A stretch of DNA of 64,000 nt from Sphingosinicella flava (GTDB taxonomy: Bacteria > Pseudomonadota > Alphaproteobacteria > Sphingomonadales > Sphingomonadaceae), in NCBI RefSeq assembly GCF_016025255.1, contig NZ_CP065592.1, positions 1,345,122 through 1,409,121 of the forward strand, read 5' to 3'. The stretch's first letter is position 1; the number at the start of each line of letters is the position of its first letter. Shown here one piece after another: positions 9,844-18,485 of the stretch. The notes beneath the pieces were generated by a model. The model searched no databases, was not told the DNA's origin, and saw nothing but the letters and a program-made list of their open reading frames with translations. The position numbers and the translations under genes are program-made.

Positions 9844-10293
9844 TTGCGCACATATCTGGTGGTGATCGACGATAGCGCGGAATCCCGCGTGGCCTTGCGC
9901 TTCGCCGCCCGCCGCGCCGCAAGGACCGGAAGCGCGGTGGAAATCCTCGCCCTCATCGACCCGCCCGAATTCGTGCAATGGGGCGGCGTGCAGGCGGCGA
10001 TGGAAGAGGAGGCGCGGCTCCGCGCCGAAGCGATGGTGCTGGAGGCTTCGGGCGCGATCCTGGACGAAGCGGGGATCCAGCCCTCCGTCATCACCCGTCA
10101 GGGCGATCCAGTGAAGGTGATCGGCGAATTGCTGGCGGAACGGGAGGTCGCCGCCCTTGTCCTCGCGACATCGTCGAACGGGGGGCCCGGTCCGCTGGTC
10201 GCGCATTTCTCCAATGTCGCGGCGAGCCTCCCCTGCCCGCTGATGATCGTGCCGGGCGGCCTCAGCGAAGAGGCGCTGGACCGGATCAGCTAA
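9844..10293 (+). CDS. Universal stress protein (UspA) family, TTG start
   Basis: 149 residues. A TTG start at 9844 is chosen because GGGAGAGG lies just upstream and the UspA fold begins immediately ([20 protein letters not shown]). The ATP-binding signature region near the C-terminus reads [19 protein letters not shown] followed by [10 protein letters not shown], close to the usual G-x2-G-x9-G(S/T) pattern. The longer open frame upstream is antisense to pdhC and not real. It is monocistronic and divergent from pdhC (130 nt between starts), followed by a palindromic repeat. Confidence 0.85.
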   Translation: MRTYLVVIDDSAESRVALRFAARRAARTGSAVEILALIDPPEFVQWGGVQAAMEEEARLRAEAMVLEASGAILDEAGIQPSVITRQGDPVKVIGELLAEREVAALVLATSSNGGPGPLVAHFSNVAASLPCPLMIVPGGLSEEALDRIS

Positions 10294-10296
10294 CCA

Positions 10297-10371
10297 CATT
10301 GTGTTCCGGCGGAGGCCGGAACCCAGTGGCGCTGATGGACCGGCTGGACCTGCTTTCGCAGGAACACAATG
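10297..10371. repeat. REP-like inverted hairpin pair, copy 1 (diverged)
   Basis: Two hairpin arms in inverted orientation: TTCCGGC-GGAG-GCCGGAA at the left and CCTGC-TTTC-GCAGG at the right. The outer ends are also complementary (CATTGTGTTCC / GGAACACAATG). It lies in the convergent gap between the stress-protein gene and the fRMsr gene. The left arm differs in sequence from the family consensus but keeps full base-pairing. Confidence 0.85.
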
Positions 10372-10373
10372 GA

Positions 10374-10856
10374 CTAGATCAACCGATCCGCGATCCGCGC
10401 GATCAGAGCCTCGCAACCCCGCGCATCTTCCGGGTCGAAGCGCGCCGGGCTGGGACTGTCGAGATCGAGCACACCGATCAGCCGCCCGTCATGGACGATC
10501 GGCACGACCAATTCCGAAGCCGATGCGCTGTCGCAGGCGATATGGCCGGGAAAGGCATGGACATCGGCCACCACCTGCGTCTCGCGGCTTTCCGCGACCG
10601 TGCCGCATACGCCCTTCCCAAACGGTATGCGGATGCAGGCCGTCCTGCCTTGGAAGGGGCCGAGGACGAGTTCGCCCCCCACATTGCGATAGAAGCCCGC
10701 CCAGTTCAGATCCGGCATGGCCTCCCACAGCAGAGCCGCAATATTGGCCATGTTGGCGATGGCGTCCGGCTCGCCTAAGGTCAACGCGTCAGCGGCATCG
10801 CCGATCTGGCGGTAAAGCTCCGCCTTGTCCGTGGCCGCGATTTCGAAATTGAACAT
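10374..10856 (-). CDS. msrC: Free methionine-(R)-sulfoxide reductase, GAF domain
   Basis: 160 residues, the whole protein being one GAF domain. The three cysteines of the fRMsr family are present at 74, 84 and 108 (RTACIRIP, GKGVCGTV, GHIACDS), with the same 10- and 24-residue spacing as E. coli fRMsr (84, 94, 118). It reduces free Met-R-sulfoxide with thioredoxin. It lies 8 nt after arfB in a three-gene minus-strand operon (RluA-type, arfB, msrC). Its proximity to the methionine-cycle genes is probably coincidental. Confidence 0.92.
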   Translation of the reverse strand: MFNFEIAATDKAELYRQIGDAADALTLGEPDAIANMANIAALLWEAMPDLNWAGFYRNVGGELVLGPFQGRTACIRIPFGKGVCGTVAESRETQVVADVHAFPGHIACDSASASELVVPIVHDGRLIGVLDLDSPSPARFDPEDARGCEALIARIADRLI

Positions 10857-10864
10857 CTTTACTC

Positions 10865-11278
10865 CTAGTCGAACCGGATCTTGCCCCGGCCCTGCTTCAC
10901 GCCGCTGCGCTTCTTCTTTTCGTCCACCCGTTTCGCCTTGGCGGCCCGCGTGGGTTTCGTCTTCACCCGCTTGGGCTGGCGGATATGGGCCTTGGCGATG
11001 AGTTCCGCCAGCCGGGCGCGGGCTTCTTCCCGGTTCGCCTCCTGCGTGCGCCAGGTACGGGCGGTGATGACGATCTCGCCGCCGCTCGTCATCTTGCTCC
11101 CGGCCAATTCCTTCAGGCGTTGATAAACGGCGGGATGGAGGCCGAGCTTGTAGACGTCGCAGCGCAATTGAACGGCGGTCGCCACCTTGTTGACATTCTG
11201 TCCGCCGGGACCGCTCGCGGCGATAAAAGTCTCGCTGAGCGCCTCATCCGGGATCGGGATGGGATCAGAGGTCGTCAT
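10865..11278 (-). CDS. arfB: Ribosome-rescue peptidyl-tRNA hydrolase ArfB
   Basis: 137 residues from MTTSDPIPIPDEAL at 11278. The longer open frame runs out of phase over the neighbouring gene. The catalytic GGQ motif is at residues 25-27 (ASGPGGQNVNKVATAVQL). A typical basic C-terminal tail (about 105-137, rich in Lys and Arg) would enter the empty mRNA channel of a stalled ribosome. It releases the nascent chain on non-stop complexes. Its first 14 nt overlap the end of the pseudouridine synthase gene, showing translational coupling. Confidence 0.95.
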   Translation of the reverse strand: MTTSDPIPIPDEALSETFIAASGPGGQNVNKVATAVQLRCDVYKLGLHPAVYQRLKELAGSKMTSGGEIVITARTWRTQEANREEARARLAELIAKAHIRQPKRVKTKPTRAAKAKRVDEKKKRSGVKQGRGKIRFD

Positions 11279-11921
11279 CGCCGAACCCGGCCTGGATGAA
11301 GGTCGGCGGCAGCGGCGCCGTCGCCTCGATGGCGGGCTTCCCTTCCCGTTCGACCTTGAGCGAGAGGGCATGAAGCAGCATCGGCCCCCTCCCCGTGCCA
11401 TATATGGGATCGCCCGAAATGGCGTAGCCGAGGCCCTCGGCCGCATGCACCCTGAGCTGATGGGTGCGGCCGGTTTCCGGCTTGAACAGGACGAGCGCAC
11501 GGCCCTCCTTCACCGTGAGAAGGCGCCAATGGGTGACGGCGGGCTGCCCCTGTGCCCGAGAAACCATGCGCCAGCCTGCCTCTGCCGAAGAGATTTTGGC
11601 GAGAGGAAGATCGATCCGTCCTTCCGTCCCGGGCGGCACGCCATCCACTATCGCGACATAACGCTTTTCCACCCGCCTGGCCTCGAAGGCTTGGGCGAAC
11701 CGCTTATGCGCCTTGGGGTTGCGGGAGAGAAGGAGGCAGCCGCTGGTATCCTTGTCGAGGCGATGGACAGGATGGGGGAAGCGCTGGAAGCCGAAGCGCA
11801 GGGCGTCGAGATAATTTTCGAGGCTCTCGCCACCCGCCTTGCCGGGCGTCACGGCCAGACCCGCCGGCTTGTCCAGCACGATCGCCTCGGCGTCGATATA
11901 AAGGATCTTGTCGGCCCACAT
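11265..11921 (-). CDS. RluA-family pseudouridine synthase
   Basis: 218 residues from MWADKILYIDAEAIVLDKPA at 11921, after an AGGGG sequence; a longer start with an Arg-rich extension (MRRRHGHG) is possible. The catalytic motif is HRLDKDTSGCLLLSRN with the nucleophilic Asp, and the binding-loop Arg-Leu-His region is RTHQLRVHAAEGLGYAISGD. There is no S4 domain. The enzyme isomerises uridine in rRNA or tRNA; the target base cannot be told. It is first gene of the operon with arfB and msrC. Confidence 0.92.
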   Translation of the reverse strand: MWADKILYIDAEAIVLDKPAGLAVTPGKAGGESLENYLDALRFGFQRFPHPVHRLDKDTSGCLLLSRNPKAHKRFAQAFEARRVEKRYVAIVDGVPPGTEGRIDLPLAKISSAEAGWRMVSRAQGQPAVTHWRLLTVKEGRALVLFKPETGRTHQLRVHAAEGLGYAISGDPIYGTGRGPMLLHALSLKVEREGKPAIEATAPLPPTFIQAGFGDDDL

Positions 11922-11982
11922 CGGCAAGCCCCTGCCATGACCGTGGCGTCTGCGCAACGCATGCCGACATGATGACGACGCC

Positions 11983-12044
11983 GTTAACTTTCATACCAAA
12001 TTAACCTTTTAACTTCATTTATCGGCTTGTTAACGAAAGTTACC
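11983..12044 (+). promoter_or_regulatory. Cluster of TTAAC half-sites upstream of ctrA
   Basis: Four TTAA cores (11984, 12001, 12009 and 12030) and a GTTACC lie within 62 bp, starting 107 nt before the ctrA ATG in an otherwise GC-rich region. CtrA binds TTAA-N7-TTAA or single TTAACC half-sites in other alphaproteobacteria. None of the pairs here has the exact 7-nt spacing, so these are half-sites only. Autoregulation of ctrA is well known in Caulobacter; here it is inference. Confidence 0.35.
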
Positions 12045-12090
12045 AGGCGCACGATGTGTGCCGTGACGGTACAGAATTGGGGCTGAACTT

Positions 12091-12801
12091 ATGCGCGTCC
12101 TGCTGATCGAAGACGAACCGACCATGGCGAAAAGCATCGAACTGATGCTCAATAACGAAGGCTTCAACGTCTATACGACAGACCTTGGCGAAGAGGGCTT
12201 GGACCTCGGCAAGCTCTACGATTACGACATCATCTGCCTCGACCTCAATTTGCCGGATATGCATGGTTACGACGTGCTGAAGAAGCTCCGTGCGGCGAAG
12301 GTCGGCACGCCCGTCCTCATCCTCTCCGGCATCGGCGAGATGGACAGCAAGGTCCGCGCTTTGGGCTTCGGCGCCGACGATTACGTCACCAAGCCTTTCC
12401 ACCGCGACGAGCTTATCGCCCGGATTCACGCCATCGTCCGCCGTTCCAAGGGCCACAGCCAGTCGGTGATCAAAACCGGCAAGCTCGCCGTGAACCTCGA
12501 CGCCAAGACGGTCGAAGTGGACGGCAGCCGCGTGCATTTGACCGGCAAGGAATATGCGATGCTGGAGCTTCTTTCGCTCCGCAAGGGCACGACCTTGACG
12601 AAAGAGATGTTCCTCAATCACCTTTACGGCGGGATGGACGAGCCGGAGCTGAAGATCATCGACGTCTTCATCTGCAAGCTCCGCAAGAAACTCTCCTCGG
12701 CCTGCGCAGGCGAGAATTATATCGAGACCGTCTGGGGCCGCGGCTACGTGCTGCGCGATCCGGAGGAAATCGCCGCGGCTCCGGTCGCCGAACTCGCCTA
12801 A
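12091..12801 (+). CDS. ctrA: Cell-cycle response regulator CtrA
   Basis: 236 residues: a receiver domain (1-118) with acidic pocket Glu7/Asp8 (LLIEDEPTM), phospho-acceptor Asp51 ([12 protein letters not shown]) and Lys in TKPFHRDEL, then an OmpR-type winged helix (about 130-228). [20 protein letters not shown] and the [20 protein letters not shown] stretch are typical of CtrA. It controls cell-cycle, motility and envelope genes in alphaproteobacteria. The C-terminus ends in an Ala/Val-rich tail (AAAPVAELA) that would suit ClpXP-type turnover as in Caulobacter. It stands alone with a TTAA-rich upstream region. Confidence 0.96.
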   Translation: MRVLLIEDEPTMAKSIELMLNNEGFNVYTTDLGEEGLDLGKLYDYDIICLDLNLPDMHGYDVLKKLRAAKVGTPVLILSGIGEMDSKVRALGFGADDYVTKPFHRDELIARIHAIVRRSKGHSQSVIKTGKLAVNLDAKTVEVDGSRVHLTGKEYAMLELLSLRKGTTLTKEMFLNHLYGGMDEPELKIIDVFICKLRKKLSSACAGENYIETVWGRGYVLRDPEEIAAAPVAELA

Positions 12802-12879
12802 GTCCCTTGCGTCCCCGGGCGGCGGCCGGGAACGCTATAGGCCCAATCGGCATTCTCCCCTGTCAGGAGACGTGCGCGG

Positions 12880-13650
12880 ATGACCTATTGCATTGGAATG
12901 CTGCTCGACGGCGGCCTCGTGCTGATGGCCGACACGCGGACCAATGCCGGCGTCGACAATTTCTCCTGCTACAAGAAGCTCCACACCCTCGCCAATGGCG
13001 GCGACCGCTACATCTTCGCCGCGACATCCGGCAGCTTGTCAGTCACCCAATCGGTCGTCGGCTTGCTGGACGAAGGATTGCCGGGCCATGACGGCAGCGA
13101 CGGCATCCGTCATCTCGATTCCGTGCCGTCCATGTTTCGCGCGGCGCAACTGGTGGGTGAAGCGGTGCAAACGGTGCGCGCCATCATGGAGCCCGCACTC
13201 TCCCGGCAGGATGTCAACAGCAATGTCTCGCTGCTGCTCGGCGGGCGTGTCGGCACGGAACAGCCGCGCCTGTTCCTTATCTATTCGGCCGGCAATTTCA
13301 TCGAGTGCCAGCCGGAATCGCCATTCTTCCAGATTGGGGAAACCAAATATGGCCGCCCCATCCTCGACCGCGGCGTCAATTGGTCGACGCCGTTGCCGCT
13401 GGCGGTGAAGATCGCTTTCCTGTCCTTCGATTCGACGATGCGCTCCAACCTCGGCGTCGCAAGGCCGATCGACCTCGTCGTCCTGCCTGCGGACACCCGC
13501 GCCCCTCTTCTCACTCGCCGCATCCAGGCCGACGACGAGTATTTCAATACCCTGTCGATGGACTGGGCCCAGGCGCTCGCCAAGGCGGCCCTTGCCATAC
13601 CCAATCCGCCCTTCATGGAGGGTTTCGACGCGCCAGACTCTTCAGCGTGA
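12880..13650 (+). CDS. Anbu (proteasome beta-subunit ancestor-like) peptidase
   Basis: 256 residues. It starts MTYCIGMLLDGGLVLMADTR, so Thr2 becomes the N-terminal nucleophile after Met removal, and Asp18 and Arg20 follow the Ntn-hydrolase pattern. The second region GGRVGTEQPRLFLIYSAGNF and the overall length match Anbu proteins, which assemble into open helical or ring arrays. AGGAGA precedes the ATG. In many genomes Anbu sits with an ATP-grasp protein, an alpha-E protein and a transglutaminase-like protease; none is here. Its neighbours are ctrA and, convergently, bpt. Confidence 0.9.
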   Translation: MTYCIGMLLDGGLVLMADTRTNAGVDNFSCYKKLHTLANGGDRYIFAATSGSLSVTQSVVGLLDEGLPGHDGSDGIRHLDSVPSMFRAAQLVGEAVQTVRAIMEPALSRQDVNSNVSLLLGGRVGTEQPRLFLIYSAGNFIECQPESPFFQIGETKYGRPILDRGVNWSTPLPLAVKIAFLSFDSTMRSNLGVARPIDLVVLPADTRAPLLTRRIQADDEYFNTLSMDWAQALAKAALAIPNPPFMEGFDAPDSSA

Positions 13651-13708
13651 CGCGCGGAACGAACGTGACGAAAGCAAGAGGGCAGAACCGGGATGAAGCA
13701 GCCTTGGC

Positions 13709-14467
13709 TTAATTCAGCGGCAGTTCGCCCTGATCGGGCTCGAAACGGCGCCAGCCGTCGGCGCCGAGGCGCTCGATCGGCTTGAAGCGCGCCTTATACG
13801 CCATGCGCCGCGCCTCGGCGACCCAATAGCCGAGATAGACGTAGGGCAGCTTCGCACGGCCCGCGCGAAGCAGATGGTCGAGAATGATATAGGTGCCAAG
13901 GCCTTGCCGGGCGGGATCGTCGGTTTCGAAGAAGCTGTAGATCATCGAGAGCCCGTCGCCCTGCTGGTCGGTCAAACAGGCGCCGACCAGCTTGCCCGGG
14001 CGCCCGTCGGCGCTCGGTTCGCGATATTCGACGAGGAAGGTCTTGACCGGGCTTTGCTCGACCATGTCGGCGAAATCGCTTTCGTCCATGCCGACCATGC
14101 CGCCAACCGGATGCCGTGCCTTCAAATAACGGCACAGGAGTTCATATTGCTCCTCCGTCGTCCACGGCTTGCACGCGGTGACCTCCAGGTCGGAATGGCG
14201 GCGGATGAGCTTGCGCTGGGTGGCGTTCGGCTGAAATTCGCTGGCCACGACGCGCACCGACACGCAGGCCGCGCAATCGATGCAGCTCGGCCGGTAGGCG
14301 ACGCCCTGGCTGCGCCGGAAGCCGATGCGGCCCAGCGCATCGTTGAGCTCAGCCGCATTCGGCCCGCTAAGCTCGGTAAAAACCTTCCGTTCGGTCTTGC
14401 CCGGCAGATAGGGACACGGCGCGGGCGTCGTGACAAAGAATCGGGGAAAACGAAACGGTGCGCTCAC
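13709..14467 (-). CDS. bpt: Aspartate/glutamate leucyltransferase (N-end rule)
   Basis: 252 residues. The N-terminal ATE domain carries the cysteine cluster [13 protein letters not shown] (about 61-73). The C-terminal ATE domain contains [20 protein letters not shown] and YVYLGYWV. Bpt adds Leu to N-terminal Asp or Glu and so marks proteins for ClpS/ClpAP. It is a single gene convergent with the Anbu protease, which places two protein-turnover genes tail to tail. The first residues ([18 protein letters not shown]) are normal for the family. Confidence 0.93.
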   Translation of the reverse strand: MSAPFRFPRFFVTTPAPCPYLPGKTERKVFTELSGPNAAELNDALGRIGFRRSQGVAYRPSCIDCAACVSVRVVASEFQPNATQRKLIRRHSDLEVTACKPWTTEEQYELLCRYLKARHPVGGMVGMDESDFADMVEQSPVKTFLVEYREPSADGRPGKLVGACLTDQQGDGLSMIYSFFETDDPARQGLGTYIILDHLLRAGRAKLPYVYLGYWVAEARRMAYKARFKPIERLGADGWRRFEPDQGELPLN

Positions 14468-14607
14468 CGCGACTCCAGCCTTGGTTCGATCCTGCAGGGA
14501 TAACGCATTATGCGCCGCGCAGGCTCCCTTTAAAAGAGGCGGGCGCCTAGACTGTTCCGCCAGTGCCAGGACGGCACAGATCGCGCTTCGCGACGAGTGC
14601 GGATAAC

Positions 14608-15837
14608 TTACTGAATTTTAACGGCGTGAACGTGGAAACCCGCCTCACGCAGCCCCGCCATCAGCTTCTCCATCTGGGCCGCGTCGCGTGCCTCGCATTC
14701 GATATCGATGAACGTGTCCTTCGCGGGCAAGGGCGTGAAGATACGCTGGTGATAGACTTCGACGATATTGATCTGGTGCTGCTCGAACAGGCGGATGACG
14801 GAGAAGAGCGCGCCGGGACGATCCTGAAGCTCGATGCGCAGCCGCGCGAGGCGGCCCGAGCGGGCAAGGTCGCGGAGCAGCACGGTCGCGAGCAGGCGCG
14901 GATCGATATTGCCGCCCGACAGGACGATGCCCACGGTCCGCCCCTTCAATCGCTCCGGATGGGTGAGCAAGGCGGCGAAGCTGGTCGCGCCCGCGCCTTC
15001 GGCCACCGTTTTCTCGATCTGGACGAGAAGGCTCACCGCCGTCTCGATATCGCGTTCGGGCACCAGCAGCATCTCGTCCACCGCCTCACGGATGATGGCC
15101 GAGGTAATCGCGCCGGGCTTCTTGACCGCGATCCCTTCCGCGATCGTGTCGCCCGCAGAGGGCATGTCCTTGCCTGTCATCGCGCAATACATGGACGGGT
15201 AGAGCTCCGCCTGCGCGCCGATCACGTCGATGCCGGGCTTCAGCGCCTTCGCCGCGATCGCCATGCCGGAGATGAGGCCGCCGCCGCCAACCGGCACGAC
15301 CAGCGCGTCGATATCCGGCGCGTCGGCGAGCATTTCGAGCGCCACCGTCCCCTGTCCCGCGATGATCGCCGGATCGTCGAAGGGATGGACGAAGGTGAGG
15401 CAGCGTTCCTCGGCCAGTGTCCGGGCATGGGCATAAGCCTCGTCGAACAATTCGCCGTGGAGGACGATCTCGGCGCCATGGCTTTCGGTCTGCATCACCT
15501 TCACCGTAGGCGTCGGCTTCGGCATCACGATGGTGGCCGGAATGCCAAGGCGTTTCGCGTGATAGGCAAGCCCCTGGGCGTGGTTCCCGGCCGACGCCGC
15601 GATCACGCCCCGCGTCTCCCCCATCGTCAGCAATTTGTTGAGCGCGCCGCGCTCCTTGTAGGCGGCGGTGAATTGGAGGTTTTCGAATTTTACATAGACC
15701 GTCGCACCGGTCAGGTCGGACAGCGTCTTCGACAGCAAGGTCGGCGTACGCACGACCGCGCCTTCGATCCGCTTCGCCGCCGCCTCGATATCGGCGAGGC
15801 TGACGGGAAAGTCCTGACGGGAAACGAGGCTGGCCAT
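14608..15837 (-). CDS. ilvA: Threonine ammonia-lyase
   Basis: 409 residues. A fold-II PLP domain (about 1-325) has the cofactor Lys in [14 protein letters not shown] and the glycine loop [18 protein letters not shown] single ACT domain (about 335-409, [19 protein letters not shown]) lies at the C-terminus. It deaminates threonine to 2-oxobutyrate for isoleucine synthesis. One ACT domain and this length fit the short, TdcB-like or alphaproteobacterial IlvA rather than the two-ACT enterobacterial form. Divergent from the next dehydrogenase gene. Confidence 0.93.
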   Translation of the reverse strand: MASLVSRQDFPVSLADIEAAAKRIEGAVVRTPTLLSKTLSDLTGATVYVKFENLQFTAAYKERGALNKLLTMGETRGVIAASAGNHAQGLAYHAKRLGIPATIVMPKPTPTVKVMQTESHGAEIVLHGELFDEAYAHARTLAEERCLTFVHPFDDPAIIAGQGTVALEMLADAPDIDALVVPVGGGGLISGMAIAAKALKPGIDVIGAQAELYPSMYCAMTGKDMPSAGDTIAEGIAVKKPGAITSAIIREAVDEMLLVPERDIETAVSLLVQIEKTVAEGAGATSFAALLTHPERLKGRTVGIVLSGGNIDPRLLATVLLRDLARSGRLARLRIELQDRPGALFSVIRLFEQHQINIVEVYHQRIFTPLPAKDTFIDIECEARDAAQMEKLMAGLREAGFHVHAVKIQ

Positions 15838-15893
15838 GGCCCGCGCTTATCCCATCTGGCGCGCCGCGCAAACTGCCCTTATGCGGGGTGGCC

Positions 15894-16763
15894 ATGGCAC
15901 GGATCGCATATTTGGGCTTGGGCGTGATGGGCGCCCCGATGGCGCGGCACCTCGCGGCGGCGGGGCACCAGGTCACCGTCTACAATCGCACCGCCGAAAA
16001 GGCGCGGGCATGGGTCGAGGCGCATGGCGGCAGTCACGCGCCGACCCCGGCTGCCGCGGCGGGCAATGCCGATGTCGTGATTTCCTGCGTCGGCGCCGAC
16101 AAGGATCTGGACGAAGTGACGCTCGGCCCGGACGGCGCGTTCCGCAACATGCGGCCGGGCACGCTCTTTATCGATCACACCACCGTGTCCGCCCGCATCG
16201 CGCGCCGCATCGCCGACGAAGGCCGGGGCCGGGACATTCTCTGTCTCGACGCGCCGGTTTCGGGCGGCCAGGCGGGCGCCGAGAACGGCCAGCTCGCGAT
16301 CATGTGCGGCGGCACCGACATCGCCTTCGCGTCGGCCGAACCGGTCATGCGCGCTTATGGCGCCCGCATCGTCCATGTCGGGCCGGACGGCCACGGACAG
16401 CTCGCCAAGATGGCGAACCAGATCGCCATTGCGGGCGCGGTGCAGGGCGCGGCCGAGGCGCTTCACTTCGCCGAGCAGGCGGCGCTCGATACCGCTAAGG
16501 TGTTCGAAGCGATTTCCGGCGGATCGGCACAAAGCTGGCAGATGGTCAATCGCTGGCAGACGATGAGCGAGGACAGGTTCGACTTCGGCTTCGCGGTCGA
16601 TTGGATGCGCAAGGATTTGGGACTGACGTTGGAGGAAGGGCGCGCGAACGGCGCGACGCTTCCCGTCACGGCCCTTATCGATCAATTCTATGCGGACGTT
16701 CAGGCCATGGGCGGCGGGCGGTTCGACACATCCTCGCTGATCAAAAGGCTCCGGAAATCATGA
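15894..16763 (+). CDS. Beta-hydroxyacid dehydrogenase (3-hydroxyisobutyrate dehydrogenase family)
   Basis: 289 residues from ATG 15894; GTG 15888 is an alternative. The N-terminal Rossmann motif is YLGLGVMGAPMARHLAAAGH, with the substrate-binding DAPVSGGQAGAENGQLAIM and the catalytic Lys in GHGQLAKMANQIAIAG. Members reduce or oxidise 3-hydroxyisobutyrate, tartronate semialdehyde or glyoxylate with NAD(P). Substrate not decidable from sequence. Its stop overlaps the start of the exported amidohydrolase (ATGA), so the two are co-translated. Confidence 0.92.
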   Translation: MARIAYLGLGVMGAPMARHLAAAGHQVTVYNRTAEKARAWVEAHGGSHAPTPAAAAGNADVVISCVGADKDLDEVTLGPDGAFRNMRPGTLFIDHTTVSARIARRIADEGRGRDILCLDAPVSGGQAGAENGQLAIMCGGTDIAFASAEPVMRAYGARIVHVGPDGHGQLAKMANQIAIAGAVQGAAEALHFAEQAALDTAKVFEAISGGSAQSWQMVNRWQTMSEDRFDFGFAVDWMRKDLGLTLEEGRANGATLPVTALIDQFYADVQAMGGGRFDTSSLIKRLRKS

Positions 16764-18403
16764 AGAAACTGTTGGGGGGGCTCGCGGCCCTGCTTTGCGC
16801 GCAGGCGGCGACGGCCGACGTGCTGATCGACAATGTGAACGGTTATACGCTCAACCAGAAGGGCGAACTCGTCCGCTTTACCGGTCTCGTCGTGGGCGAT
16901 GACGGCAAGGTCGAGAAATTGCTCGACAAGAAGGACAAGAGACCGCGCACCGATTTCCTCACCGACGGCAAGGGCCGCACGCTCGTCCCCGGCCTGATCG
17001 ACGCGCACGGTCATTTCATCGGCCTTGGCCAGATGGCGCTGCAACTCGACCTTAGCGGCACTCGCTCCCTGGCCGAGGCGCAGGCGAAGATCGCCGCTTA
17101 TGCCGCCGCCAACCCAAGCCCGCGCTGGATCATCGGGCGCGGCTGGAACCAGGAAAGCTGGGGCCTCGGCCGCTTCCCGACCGCCGCTGAACTCGACGCG
17201 GTGGTCGCCAACCGTCCGGTCTGGCTGGAACGCGTCGACGGCCACGCCGGATGGGCAAACAGCCTCGCCATGAAGGAAGCGGGGATCGACGCGAGCACCA
17301 AGGCGCCCGGGGGCGGCCGTATCGAAATGACGGGCAAGCAGCCGTCCGGAATCTTCGTCGACGCGGCGATGCCGCTCGTTCAGCGCATCATCCCAGCGCC
17401 CCTTCCCCGCAATCTCGACCAGGCGCTGCTGAAGGCGCAAGAGATCATGCTGTCCCAGGGGCTGACCACCGTCGCCGACATGGGCACGCAGACCGCCGAC
17501 TGGCTGACCATCCGCCGCGCGGGCGACCGGGGCGCGCTCGACGTGCGCGTCCTCGCCTACAGCGCGGGCGTCGAACCGCTGCTCGAAATCGCGGGGACCG
17601 GGCCCACGCCTTGGCTCTACGGCAACAAGCTGCGCATGGCGGGCATGAAGCTCTATAGCGACGGCGCGCTCGGATCGCGCGGCGCTTATCTGAAGCAGGA
17701 TTATCACGACATGCCGGGCCAGCGCGGCCTGGCTTTTCACAGCGATGCGGAGCTCAAGAATTTGATGAGCCGCGCCGCGATGGACGGCTTCCAGGTCGCC
17801 GTCCACGCCATCGGCGACGGCGCCAACGCCCAGCTGTTGTCGGCGATCGAGGAATTGTCGGAAACCTATACCGGCGACCGGCGCTGGCGGATCGAGCATG
17901 CCCAGATCGTCGACCCCGCCGACCTCGCCCGCTTCGCCCGCCACGGCATCATCGCGTCGATGCAGCCGGTGCACGAAACCTCGGACTGGCGCATGGCCGA
18001 AGCGCGCATGGGTCTCGACCGTTTGGGCGGTGCCTATGCCTGGCGCTCGATGCTGGACAACAAGGTGCCACTCGCCTTCGGCTCCGACTTCCCGGTCGAG
18101 CATCCCAATCCCTTCATGGGCCTCGCCGCCGCCGTCAGCCGCGAGGATCCGAGCGGCAACCCGCCCGGCGGTTGGCTGCCCCAGCAAAAGGTGAGCATGG
18201 TCGAGGCCTTCGACGCCTTCACCCGCGGCGCGGCCTATGCGAGTTTCGCGGAGGATCGGCTCGGCACGCTGGAGAAAGGCCGCATGGCCGACTTCATCTT
18301 CATCGACCGCGACCTGTTCGGCACGATCACCCCCGCCCAGATCCGCGACACCCAGGTTCTCGAAACCTGGGTCGCCGGCAAGAAGGTGTGGGAACGAAAG
18401 TAA
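16760..18403 (+). CDS. Exported YtcJ-type amidohydrolase
   Basis: 547 residues, start at 16760 overlapping the dehydrogenase stop. A cleavable signal peptide (MKKLLGGLAALLCAQAAT, cut near Ala-Asp) is followed by the amidohydrolase-3 barrel. Metal ligands are visible as IDAHGHFIGLG, a central LYSDGALGSRGAYL, AVHAIGDGANAQLL, RIEHAQIV and SDFPVEHPNP. Family members deacylate N-acyl amines or cyclic amides; the substrate is unknown. The stop is followed after about 10 nt by a palindromic repeat that probably ends the transcript. Confidence 0.93.
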   Translation: MKKLLGGLAALLCAQAATADVLIDNVNGYTLNQKGELVRFTGLVVGDDGKVEKLLDKKDKRPRTDFLTDGKGRTLVPGLIDAHGHFIGLGQMALQLDLSGTRSLAEAQAKIAAYAAANPSPRWIIGRGWNQESWGLGRFPTAAELDAVVANRPVWLERVDGHAGWANSLAMKEAGIDASTKAPGGGRIEMTGKQPSGIFVDAAMPLVQRIIPAPLPRNLDQALLKAQEIMLSQGLTTVADMGTQTADWLTIRRAGDRGALDVRVLAYSAGVEPLLEIAGTGPTPWLYGNKLRMAGMKLYSDGALGSRGAYLKQDYHDMPGQRGLAFHSDAELKNLMSRAAMDGFQVAVHAIGDGANAQLLSAIEELSETYTGDRRWRIEHAQIVDPADLARFARHGIIASMQPVHETSDWRMAEARMGLDRLGGAYAWRSMLDNKVPLAFGSDFPVEHPNPFMGLAAAVSREDPSGNPPGGWLPQQKVSMVEAFDAFTRGAAYASFAEDRLGTLEKGRMADFIFIDRDLFGTITPAQIRDTQVLETWVAGKKVWERK

Positions 18404-18413
18404 CCTGGTCCTC

Positions 18414-18483
18414 GTGCTCCTGCGAAAGCAGGAGCCCAGGTGAAATATTCCGCGCCGCTGGGTTCCTGCCTTCGCAGGAACAC
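18414..18483. repeat. REP-like inverted hairpin pair, copy 2
   Basis: Left arm CTCCTGC-GAAA-GCAGGAG; right arm TTCCTGC-CTTC-GCAGGAA. The right-arm stem differs from the left at both outer positions, but in a compensating way. It lies between the convergent ends of the amidohydrolase and the DsbD-like gene, 2 nt from the latter's stop. Confidence 0.9.
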
Positions 18484-18485
18484 AA

